Positions 41,172-47,930 of a stretch of 49,818 bases of DNA are shown one piece after another. The notes beneath the pieces are model-generated. The model searched no databases and had not been told where the DNA came from. It worked only from the letters and a program-made list of their open reading frames with translations. Position 1 is the stretch's first letter; each line of letters begins with the position of its first letter. The translations under genes were made by a program, and so were the position numbers. The stretch spans positions 1-49,818 of the forward strand of contig CAZJRB010000044.1 in assembly GCA_964547995.1 (NCBI GenBank), written 5' to 3'. The stretch comes from CAZJRB01 sp964547995 (GTDB taxonomy: Bacteria > Planctomycetota > Planctomycetia > Pirellulales > Thermoguttaceae).

Positions 41172-41227
41172 GGCCCGGAGTTGCTGCCCGTGACGGGGGT
41201 AACCGGGCCGGTCGCCCAATTTTTTTT
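41172..41227 (+). terminator. Attenuator-like hairpin plus T-run in the leader of the second ECF sigma gene
   Basis: GGCCCGG (41172-41178) pairs with CCGGGCC (41203-41209), enclosing an inner GCCCGT/CGGGGG pair, and eight Ts follow at 41220-41227. It lies between the promoter and ATG 41311, so it could limit read-through into the sigma gene. The 10-base distance from stem to T-run weakens the case. Confidence 0.35.
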
Positions 41228-41310
41228 GTCCAATCCGCGTCGGTAGTGGCAATCCCTATCAAACGCGGTCGTCCCAACAGGTTGATCCGCCCGGCGGAGA
41301 CCGCTGCGCC

Positions 41311-41835
41311 ATGGACCCATCGCAGGATGACTGGTTTGTCGAGCGTTTTGTGCCGTGTCAGAGCCGGCTTTACCGTTTTATTGCTGCGCTGGTTCCGAAC
41401 CGGGCCGATGCCGAGGAGCTGTTTCAGAAGACAAATTTGACCGCGTGGCAGGTGCGGCGCACCTTCGACCGCAACAGCGAGCTGTTTCCGTGGCTTTGCG
41501 GGATTGCGCGAAACCACATCCGCCACCACTACCGGAGCCGGCGCACCTCGCCGGTGCGGCTCCAACCGGACGTTGTCGAACAACTGGCCCAACTACAAAT
41601 GGATGAAGATGCCGTGTTCCAGGAGCGGGAACGGGCCTTGACGCGCTGTCTCGAGAAAATGCCCCAACAACATCGAGAACTCGTCGAAGGGTATTACGTC
41701 AAGGAGCAAACGGTCAAGTCGTTTGCCGAGGACCGGGGGCAGACGCCCGAGGCCGTCTACAAGGCCCTGCAACGCGCTCGCACGTGGTTGTACCAGTGCA
41801 TCAACCGAACCCTGGCAGGAGTGATGTCGTCATGA
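41311..41835 (+). CDS. ECF sigma factor, second copy (planctomycete/verrucomicrobial type)
   Basis: 174 aa, ATG start. Region 2: WFVERFVPCQSRLYRFIAAL, then RADAEELFQKTNLTAWQVRR and LFPWLCGIARNHIRHHYRSR. Region 4: CLEKMPQQHRELVEGYYVKE and SFAEDRGQTPEAVYKALQRARTWLYQCI (read in two parts). It belongs to the type that in planctomycetes is paired with FecR-LamG proteins. The stop overlaps the next start by 4 bp (ATGA), so the pair is co-translated. Confidence 0.9.
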   Translation: MDPSQDDWFVERFVPCQSRLYRFIAALVPNRADAEELFQKTNLTAWQVRRTFDRNSELFPWLCGIARNHIRHHYRSRRTSPVRLQPDVVEQLAQLQMDEDAVFQERERALTRCLEKMPQQHRELVEGYYVKEQTVKSFAEDRGQTPEAVYKALQRARTWLYQCINRTLAGVMSS

Positions 41836-43589
41836 ACGGGATAAGCCGGCCGCTGTTCAGGTTCGCATCGGAATTGCGGACGCTCGTGGAGAAGTCCTGC
41901 AACGAGACCCTCTCCGGGCAGGAGTGCGACCGCCTGAACGAACTGCTCCGCGGCGACGCCGAGGCCCAATCGTTCTATCTCACCTACCTGTCGATCCATG
42001 CCGGGTTGTCGTGGGAATTCGGGCCGAGGCCGTCGGTGGAAGCAATAGGCGACGTCGGCATTCCGTTGGAAGAAAGCTATGCGGCAACGGAAACCGGCAA
42101 GCCGGCCGCATCCGCGGCCCGGCGGCCCTCGAAGCGGCGCCGGCGGTCATGGGCAGTTGCGGGCGCCGCTGTGGCGGCGGCTGCTGTGTTGTTGGCCGGC
42201 GTCTTCCTTGTCGATTGGACGCCGGAGATCGCACATCGCCCCGGGCCACCGGCCATCGACCGGGAACCCGGCGCTGCGACAATCCCGGCTGAAGATCCCG
42301 CCGCTGTTGCGGCAGTCCCCAAACGTCCCGCTCCGCCTGCGGTGCTCAGTGGATGTGTCCACAAACCGGGGGCAGAGCCCGAGCCGTTGCTCAAGGTGGG
42401 AAAGCCCCTTCCCGACGGCCGGCTCGCGTTGGCGGCAGGCATCGGTGAAGTCACGTTTGCCGACGGGGTAATCGTGCTGTTGGAAGGACCCGGCGAACTG
42501 GAAGTCCTCGACGCCTCCCGCGGATTCCTGCACCTTGGGCAGGCGGTGGTCCGCGTGCCGAAAGGGACGGAAGGCTTTACCCTCGAAACCGAAAGCGTCA
42601 ACGTTCACGACTTTGGTACCGAATTCGCAGTTCGGGTAGAGCCGTCGGGCGAAACGGAAATCCAGGTCCTCGACGGGGCCGTGATCGCGCGGGTGAAAGA
42701 CGCCGACAACAAAGCGGTCGTCGAGCGGCCGATGAAAGCCGGCCAGGCGGTTGCCGTCGCTGCCGCCACAGACGCGGGACTCGAACCGGCCGTTCACGAA
42801 ATCGCGTTCGCGCCCGAGCGGTTCGTCCGAAGATTGCCCAAACCGGAGCACGTGGCAGTCGTCGAGGAGCGGGCGCCCGATCCCGCCGAAGCCGCCGACG
42901 CCGGCTTGCTCGAGGACGCGGTCCTGGTGCTCTCGTTCGACCGCGATACGATAACGAAGGACGGCGACGCGATCACGTTCAAGGACCTCAGCGGCAACGG
43001 CAACGACGCCAAAACCGTCGGGGCCACCTGGACCGAAGAAGGCATCAGCGGCGGGGCGTGCAAGCTCGACGGCGTCGATGATTACGTCGCTTGCCAAGAT
43101 TCACCAAGCCTGAATATCAAGGGGCCCTTGACGATCTCGATGTGGGTCAACCTCACGGCGTGGGACAACGAGGGGGGGCTCTGCACAAAAGGTCTCGGCG
43201 ACGGCGGCGAGTCCTGGCTGATCGACATGCGCGGCAAGCGGGTCCGGTTCGTCCGAAGGCCGACTTCCGTGAAACCGTACAAAGAAGTCCTCGCCAACGA
43301 GTCGGTAACGCCCGGCAAGTGGTACCACGTTGTGGCAGTCGCCGACGGTCAGCGACTCCGGCTCTATACGAACATGAACCAGTCGATCACCGAAGACTAC
43401 ACGGAAGCGTCGCTGCTGAACGACCACATTCTGACGATCGGCTCGCGCCAGGCCCACGACGGCCCGTACGACGCCAGCATCGCCGGGATCGTCGACGAGG
43501 TGGCCATCTGGCCCAGGGCCCTCAGGCCGGACGAAGTCGAGATGCTCTACAATCGCGGCAAGGAAGGCAAACCGCTCGGCAACCCGTAA
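41832..43589 (+). CDS. FecR-domain anti-sigma-like membrane protein with C-terminal LamG domain
   Basis: 585 aa from ATG 41832. Residues 1-95 are cytoplasmic (ELRTLVEKSCNETLSGQECD, LLRGDAEAQSFYLTYLSIHA), a basic stretch and one TM helix lie at about 112-134 (AVAGAAVAAAAVLLAGVFLV). A FecR domain spans about 205-310 (VTFADGVIVLLEGPGELEVL, ETESVNVHDFGTEFAVRVEP, EIQVLDGAVIARV). A LamG/concanavalin sandwich covers about 370-575 (LVLSFDRDTITKDGDAITF, WVNLTAWDNEGGLCTKGL, VDEVAIWPRALRPDEVEML). It should anchor and restrain the overlapping sigma factor and sense something, probably a glycan, outside. Confidence 0.85.
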   Translation: MNGISRPLFRFASELRTLVEKSCNETLSGQECDRLNELLRGDAEAQSFYLTYLSIHAGLSWEFGPRPSVEAIGDVGIPLEESYAATETGKPAASAARRPSKRRRRSWAVAGAAVAAAAVLLAGVFLVDWTPEIAHRPGPPAIDREPGAATIPAEDPAAVAAVPKRPAPPAVLSGCVHKPGAEPEPLLKVGKPLPDGRLALAAGIGEVTFADGVIVLLEGPGELEVLDASRGFLHLGQAVVRVPKGTEGFTLETESVNVHDFGTEFAVRVEPSGETEIQVLDGAVIARVKDADNKAVVERPMKAGQAVAVAAATDAGLEPAVHEIAFAPERFVRRLPKPEHVAVVEERAPDPAEAADAGLLEDAVLVLSFDRDTITKDGDAITFKDLSGNGNDAKTVGATWTEEGISGGACKLDGVDDYVACQDSPSLNIKGPLTISMWVNLTAWDNEGGLCTKGLGDGGESWLIDMRGKRVRFVRRPTSVKPYKEVLANESVTPGKWYHVVAVADGQRLRLYTNMNQSITEDYTEASLLNDHILTIGSRQAHDGPYDASIAGIVDEVAIWPRALRPDEVEMLYNRGKEGKPLGNP

Positions 43590-43599
43590 ACCCTTGCCC

Positions 43600-43839
43600 C
43601 TAATAGCGTTCGGACAAAACGCGGATTTTACTCTTGACATTGACATCCCGATGCCAGGAGCGGTCCACGCCATGAACCCGCCTGTGCCAGCGCAGAGCGT
43701 GAGGTTGTCGAGTTGCGGATACTGGGGGGGCGACGTTTGCGGACCTGGCCGAGAGTTTGCCGGCAAGGATGCTCACCTCCTCGGCCGTCGCGGGGACTGC
43801 CATGACGGGCAACAAGGCCGCGCCATAGACGTTTCGCAT
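43600..43839 (-). CDS. Possible small exported protein or gene remnant
   Basis: 79 codons from ATG 43839 with GAGAGGA about 9 bp upstream and a plausible signal peptide (MRNVYGAALLPVMAVPATAEE). After residue 40 the composition turns Arg/His-rich and looks unselected, so the gene may be frameshifted or fragmentary. The 43590-43985 gap otherwise has only a TTGACATTGACA stretch (43637-43648) without a matching -10. Confidence 0.3.
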   Translation of the reverse strand: MRNVYGAALLPVMAVPATAEEVSILAGKLSARSANVAPPVSATRQPHALRWHRRVHGVDRSWHRDVNVKSKIRVLSERY

Positions 43840-43985
43840 GGCAAATATCCTCTCAACAGAAGGGTTTGGGGTCCGTTATAGCCGGAATCCATCTCCGCGA
43901 CCAGGGTCCCGTCCCCCTTTGGGAATCCGCGCCCGCAACCAATCCCTCGCTTGCGAAGCATGTCATCTTCGCGAATAATAGAGGT

Positions 43986-44903
43986 ATGTTTCGGGAAGCC
44001 AGACAGCTCGACACCAACATCGAGATCGTCACGCCGGAGAACATCGCGTTTCGCTATCGCGTGGCGGGGCCGTTCCGCCGGTTGCCCGCCTATTTGATCG
44101 ACCTGGTCATTCGGTTTGCGGTCTTGTTTATCGGCGGCATCATCTTCGGGATCGGCGGTGAGATAGCGGGATGGGAAACCGGCGCCGCAGGGGCATCGCT
44201 GATCCTCTTCTTCGCGATCTTCTGGTTCTACGGCGGATTCTTCGAGGCGTGGTGGAACGGCCAGACGCCCGGCAAGCGGCTCATGCAGATCCGCGTGGTA
44301 ACGGTTGACGGCCAACCCATCAATGCGTCGCAGGCGGTGTTGCGGAACATTCTCAGGGCAGTCGACATGCAGCCGGCGATCTTCTACCAGGTGGGCCTGC
44401 TGGCGGCCGCGGCGAACGATCGCTTCCAGCGCCTCGGCGATCTGGCCTGCGGCACCATGGTGGTCGTCGAGGAACGACACTGGTATCGGGGGGTGTTGCG
44501 GATTACTGATCCGGAGGCGATACGGCTTGCGGGACTCGTGCCGGTCGGTTTCCAGCCGGGCCGGAAGCTCAGCCGAGCGCTGGCGGCCTACGTACACCGG
44601 CGTCAGGCCTTTTCCTGGGGCCGGCGGTTCGAGATCGCCCACCACCTGGGCGAGCCCCTGCGGGACAAATTCGGCCTGCCGGCCGACACCAATCTCGATC
44701 TCCTGCTCTGCGGGTTGTACCATCGCACTTTCATTACCGACCGCCAAGAGGAAGCCGTCGAGGCAACCATCATCGAATCGCCTTTTGCACCGGTTCGTTC
44801 ACCCTTCATGGACCCGGTGACCGCGATGGCCACGCTCGACGGCGGGACCGACGAGATCCGTAACTTGATCGCCATGGAAAAGCTGGGAGGAAGCCGCTCG
44901 TGA
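43986..44903 (+). CDS. RDD-family membrane protein
   Basis: 305 aa from ATG 43986; the frame extends upstream to 43866 without support. RDD hallmarks: FRRLPAYLIDLVIRFAVLF (the R..D element), a second helix (SLILFFAIFWFYGGFFEAW) and WNGQTPGKRLMQIRVVTVDG. About three TM helices lie within residues 35-150. The C-terminal half (170-305) is soluble. RDD proteins accompany SpoIIM, DUF4129, MoxR and DUF58 proteins in planctomycetes and other phyla, and the order RDD-SpoIIM-membrane protein-DUF4129 is kept here. Function is unknown; an ion transport role has been suggested for some family members. Confidence 0.85.
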   Translation: MFREARQLDTNIEIVTPENIAFRYRVAGPFRRLPAYLIDLVIRFAVLFIGGIIFGIGGEIAGWETGAAGASLILFFAIFWFYGGFFEAWWNGQTPGKRLMQIRVVTVDGQPINASQAVLRNILRAVDMQPAIFYQVGLLAAAANDRFQRLGDLACGTMVVVEERHWYRGVLRITDPEAIRLAGLVPVGFQPGRKLSRALAAYVHRRQAFSWGRRFEIAHHLGEPLRDKFGLPADTNLDLLLCGLYHRTFITDRQEEAVEATIIESPFAPVRSPFMDPVTAMATLDGGTDEIRNLIAMEKLGGSRS

Positions 44904-44910
44904 CGACAAC

Positions 44911-45095
44911 TACAAATCCGCGACCACTGGTCGTGCAACGACGGGTTGTAGGGTGGGACCAGCGGCCCTCAGGCCGCGCCGGCCCACCGGATCTACCGCC
45001 TTTTTCTCGCATTGGTGGGCCGGCGTCGCTTCGCTCCTGGTCCCACCCTACAAAAAGTCACGGCCGATCGCGCGACCACCGGTCGCGGCTTTATA
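44911..45095. repeat. Family A palindrome split by a family C palindrome
   Basis: Left arm TACAAATCCGCGACCACTGG (44911-44930) and right arm GCGACCACCGGTCGCGGC (about 45072-45089, then TTTATA) enclose family C: 17-bp perfect arms TTGTAGGGTGGGACCAG (44946-44962) and CTGGTCCCACCCTACAA (45037-45053), with inner 12-bp arms CGCCGGCCCACC (44977-44988) and GGTGGGCCGGCG (45014-45025). The bases AAAAAGTCACGGCC after it match the AAAAAGTCACAGCC border of family B. From 45098 a CCCTGCACCCTGACCCCTAA tract leads up to the next start. Confidence 0.85.
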
Positions 45096-45129
45096 TCCCC
45101 GAACCCTGCACCCTGACCCCTAACCCCCC

Positions 45130-46101
45130 ATGAAAGTATCCGACCTGCTGGAATCGCGGCAAGCGAACTGGTCCGAGCTGGAACGGCTTTGCGGCTACCT
45201 GGAAGGCAGGTCGCGGCGGAAGGTCCCGGCGGAGACGGCCGGCCGCTTTGCCGCGCTGTACCGTTGTGCCTGTGCCGATCTCGCGCTGGCCGACGCCTAC
45301 CAGCTCCCGCCCGGCATGGTCCACTATCTCCACCAGCTCGTCGGTCGCGCCCACAACCAGCTCTATCGGGCGCAGACGTTCCAACTGTCAACGTGGTACC
45401 GCCAGTTGTTCGTCGAGGTGCCGCAGCGGCTGTTCGCCGACAACTATTTGCGGCTGGCGTTCGCGGTCTTCTGGGGGGTCTTCTTGCTGTCGATGGGCCT
45501 GGCGTACTATTCGTCCCAATATTCCGAGCAAGTGATCGGAAAAGACCGCATGGAATTCACGGAAGACATGTTCTCGGACGAAATCGGCAGCCAGCCGGAG
45601 CACGTTGCGATGGAGGGCTTCATGTTCGGGTTCTACATTTTCAACAACCCCAGCATCGGGCTGCGGTGCTTCGCCTTCGGGTTGCTCTTCGGGTTTGGCG
45701 GACTCTATGAACTCGTATTCAACGCCGTGTTTCTGGGGGCGGTGTTCGGGCACATGGCCACGGTCGAACAGCGGGAGAACTTCTTCCACTTCGTCACCGC
45801 GCACGGCCCGTTCGAATTCACGGCGATCGTGCTCCTGGCCGCTGCGGGAATGCGGCTCGGGTTCTCGCTGGTCCTGACGAAGGGGCTCAGCCGCGGCGCG
45901 TCGCTGCGGAAGGCCGCGGAGACGGCCATGCCCACCGTTTGCGCAGGCATTCTCATGTTCATCATCGCGGCGCTGATCGAGGGGTTCCTCTCACCCTCGA
46001 AAGCCCCTTACGGCGCCAAGGCCGCGGTGGCCGTGATCTCCGCCGCCATGCTCATGTGGTACTTCGTCATCCTGGGGTTTCCGCGCGAGGAGCCGACGTA
46101 G
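45130..46101 (+). CDS. SpoIIM-family (stage II sporulation protein M) membrane protein
   Basis: 323 aa, ATG start directly after a C-rich tract with no good ribosome site. Residues 1-110 are a soluble helical domain (LESRQANWSELERLCGYLEG, CADLALADAYQLPP). Five or so TM helices follow (LAFAVFWGVFLLSMGLAYY, NPSIGLRCFAFGLLFGFGG, YELVFNAVFLGAVFGHMATV, PFEFTAIVLLAAAGMRLGF, AAVAVISAAMLMWYFVILGF). GFMFGFYIFNNPSIGLRCF is the usual SpoIIM signature. Planctomycetes do not sporulate; the family occurs widely in RDD/MoxR/DUF58 clusters. Confidence 0.85.
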   Translation: MKVSDLLESRQANWSELERLCGYLEGRSRRKVPAETAGRFAALYRCACADLALADAYQLPPGMVHYLHQLVGRAHNQLYRAQTFQLSTWYRQLFVEVPQRLFADNYLRLAFAVFWGVFLLSMGLAYYSSQYSEQVIGKDRMEFTEDMFSDEIGSQPEHVAMEGFMFGFYIFNNPSIGLRCFAFGLLFGFGGLYELVFNAVFLGAVFGHMATVEQRENFFHFVTAHGPFEFTAIVLLAAAGMRLGFSLVLTKGLSRGASLRKAAETAMPTVCAGILMFIIAALIEGFLSPSKAPYGAKAAVAVISAAMLMWYFVILGFPREEPT

Positions 46102-46132
46102 TGCAAGACCTAACGCAATAAGGAATGCAAAA

Positions 46133-46975
46133 GTGCAACTCGACGACAACCGCATTGCGATTCGCGAACGGAGCTTCGTCGACGTCATGGACCTGGCGTT
46201 GCGGGTGATCCGCACGTATGCGGGGCCGCTGGCGGTTGCGCTGTTGGCCGGGGTCGGACCGATGATGTGCTTCAACGCGTGGCTGCTGGCCGGCTACACC
46301 GACCCAAACATGGTCGAGGAAATTCCGCTTGATTCCGGCGGCATCATCGCCGTGCCGTGGTGGTACCTGTGGTACACGGTGCTGTTGATCATCATCGAGA
46401 TTCCCTTGGCGACGGCCCCGATCACGTTGTACCTGGGCCAGGTGCTCTTTCAAGAGAAGCCCGAGGTACGTCAGATCGTGCGGACATACTGGAGGTCGCT
46501 GCCGCAGATGCTTTGGTATCAAGTGATTCTTCGGGCCCTGTTGACGCCCTGGGTGATTACGTGGCTTCTGCTGTTTGCCGCGTGGCCGTATCTTGGTGAG
46601 ATTATCCTTCTGGAGCGGAACCCCTGGCGGACCCGGCGCGGACGCATGACCACCTATCGCCGCGCAAAGGCCCTGCACGGCCGCAGCGGCGGCGATCTGT
46701 TCGCCCGCTGGCTTGGGGCGTTTGCCGTCGGGGCGCTGCTGTATGTTTCCGTCCTGTTCTCGATCTATATCGTGGCCGGAATGTTGTTGAACGAATGGAC
46801 GCTCTCGGGGCCCGTCTTCACCATCTGTCTGCCGCTGGCGATGTGGCTCCTCGTGGGGTTCTTCGCCGTGGTCCGGTTTCTCGCCTACCTCGACCTGCGG
46901 ATCCGTTGCGAAGGGTGGGAGGTGGAGCTGGTGATGCGGGCAGAAGGGGCCCGACTGACGAGGCGATTGACATGA
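46133..46975 (+). CDS. Polytopic membrane protein of the SpoIIM/DUF4129 cluster
   Basis: 280 aa, GTG start with AAGGA 9 bp upstream. About five TM helices (GPLAVALLAGVGPMMCFNAW, WYLWYTVLLIIIEIPLATAP, ALLTPWVITWLLLFAAW, AFAVGALLYVSVLFSIYIVA, VFTICLPLAMWLLVGFFAVV), with a cytoplasmic end IRCEGWEVELVMRAEGARL. It is the usual third member of the cluster, between SpoIIM and DUF4129, and overlaps the next gene by 4 bp (ATGA). No function is known to me. Confidence 0.7.
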   Translation: MQLDDNRIAIRERSFVDVMDLALRVIRTYAGPLAVALLAGVGPMMCFNAWLLAGYTDPNMVEEIPLDSGGIIAVPWWYLWYTVLLIIIEIPLATAPITLYLGQVLFQEKPEVRQIVRTYWRSLPQMLWYQVILRALLTPWVITWLLLFAAWPYLGEIILLERNPWRTRRGRMTTYRRAKALHGRSGGDLFARWLGAFAVGALLYVSVLFSIYIVAGMLLNEWTLSGPVFTICLPLAMWLLVGFFAVVRFLAYLDLRIRCEGWEVELVMRAEGARLTRRLT

Positions 46976-47685
46976 ACGCAGCCATACTTGCACTGATGCT
47001 GCTGCCCTGCCTGCCGGCGGCGGCCGACCCGGCCGAGTCGGTCGTCTCCGGCGGCGAAGCGCTCGATCGCAGTTGGCCCGCCGCCTATCCGTGGTACGAC
47101 CCCGAGACCGACGGTGTCCGGCGCATCGAACTCGAAAGGCCGCGGCCGCCGCAACCCAGACCGGCTGTCCGGGCGAACCGGTCCTCCAGATTCGTGCAGT
47201 GGCTCTTATGGATTGTCATCATCCTCTTGCTGGCGGTTTTGATCTTCGTGCTCATTTGGACCTTCTTGAAGCAGTCGGGAGCGGAAGCCGGTTCAACGCA
47301 AACGGCTTCCCCGCCGAAAGACGAGGACATCGACCGCGTCGAGGCCCTGCCGTTCCCCGTCCGGCCCGAAAAAGGCGATCTGTTCGACCAGGCGCGCGAG
47401 CATTACCTGCAAGGCGACTTCGGCCAGGCGGTCATCTTCCTGTTCAGCTACCAGCTCATCCAACTCGACCGCCACCAGGTGATCCGCCTGACCAGGGGAA
47501 AGACGAATCGCCAGTACCTTCGGGAAGTAGGGCAGCGGAAGACCCTGCGAGGGCTGCTCGGGCAAACCATGGTCGCCTTCGAGGACGTCTTTTTCGGCAA
47601 CCACTCGCTCGATCAAGGGCGGTTCGAGGCCATCTGGTCGAGGATGGGAGAGTTTCAAGCACTGGCATCGGAGGGAGCCGTCTGA
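46972..47685 (+). CDS. DUF4129-domain membrane protein
   Basis: 237 aa from ATG 46972. Signal peptide or first helix (ILALMLLPCLPAAADPAES), a Pro/Arg-rich linker, a TM helix at about 78-103 (LLWIVIILLLAVLIFVLIW), then the DUF4129 region (about 140-230: HYLQGDFGQAVIFLFSYQLI, LTRGKTNRQYLREVG, MVAFEDVFFGNHSLDQGRFE). The TGA stop shares its A with an ATG (TGATG), as though a further gene were coupled to it, but the downstream frame quickly turns into non-coding antisense of another locus. The DUF4350, MoxR and DUF58 genes usual after this point are absent. Confidence 0.8.
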   Translation: MNAAILALMLLPCLPAAADPAESVVSGGEALDRSWPAAYPWYDPETDGVRRIELERPRPPQPRPAVRANRSSRFVQWLLWIVIILLLAVLIFVLIWTFLKQSGAEAGSTQTASPPKDEDIDRVEALPFPVRPEKGDLFDQAREHYLQGDFGQAVIFLFSYQLIQLDRHQVIRLTRGKTNRQYLREVGQRKTLRGLLGQTMVAFEDVFFGNHSLDQGRFEAIWSRMGEFQALASEGAV

Positions 47686-47705
47686 TGGGGAACAGGGGAA
47701 CAGGG

Positions 47706-47734
47706 GAAGCTTCCGAAAGAGAGAGATATCGCAT
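47706..47734 (-). pseudogene. First codons of a probable Doc/Fic-type toxin gene, truncated
   Basis: The antitoxin stop and this ATG overlap (TGATG, as in functional pairs). The codons read MRYLSLSEA, matching the usual front of death-on-curing toxins (MRYLTLxE). Similarity ends after about nine residues at a GGGGAACAGGGGAACAGGGG stretch that joins the DUF4129 gene. The rest of the toxin is missing. Confidence 0.45.
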
Positions 47735-47928
47735 CAGCTCAACCGCCGGTACAATTCGTCGTTTTTTTGCAGGACGTGTACCGCTGCCCGCCGAAAATCG
47801 TCGGTCGGGCGCGACAGCAGATCGGCAAACGCCGCCCTCGCGAGTTCCGTAGGATCGATGCCGAGCGACTTGGCGAGTTGCGTAAGTTGTTCCGTCTGTT
47901 CTTCGGTCAAGTCAACGGTAATCTGCAC
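47734..47928 (-). CDS. Small antitoxin-like DNA-binding protein (probable Doc-system antitoxin)
   Basis: 64 aa, GTG start 2 bp after the sulfatase stop. The sequence (QITVDLTEEQTEQLTQLAKS, LGIDPTELARAAFADLL and the end VLQKNDELYRRLS) is of the ribbon-helix-helix type: a beta strand, two helices and a toxin-binding C-terminal helix. The ending KNDELYRRL is of the type found in antitoxins that precede Doc-family toxins. Its partner is truncated, so it is now an orphan and may persist only as a DNA-binding repressor. Confidence 0.55.
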   Translation of the reverse strand: MQITVDLTEEQTEQLTQLAKSLGIDPTELARAAFADLLSRPTDDFRRAAVHVLQKNDELYRRLS

Positions 47929-47930
47929 AG

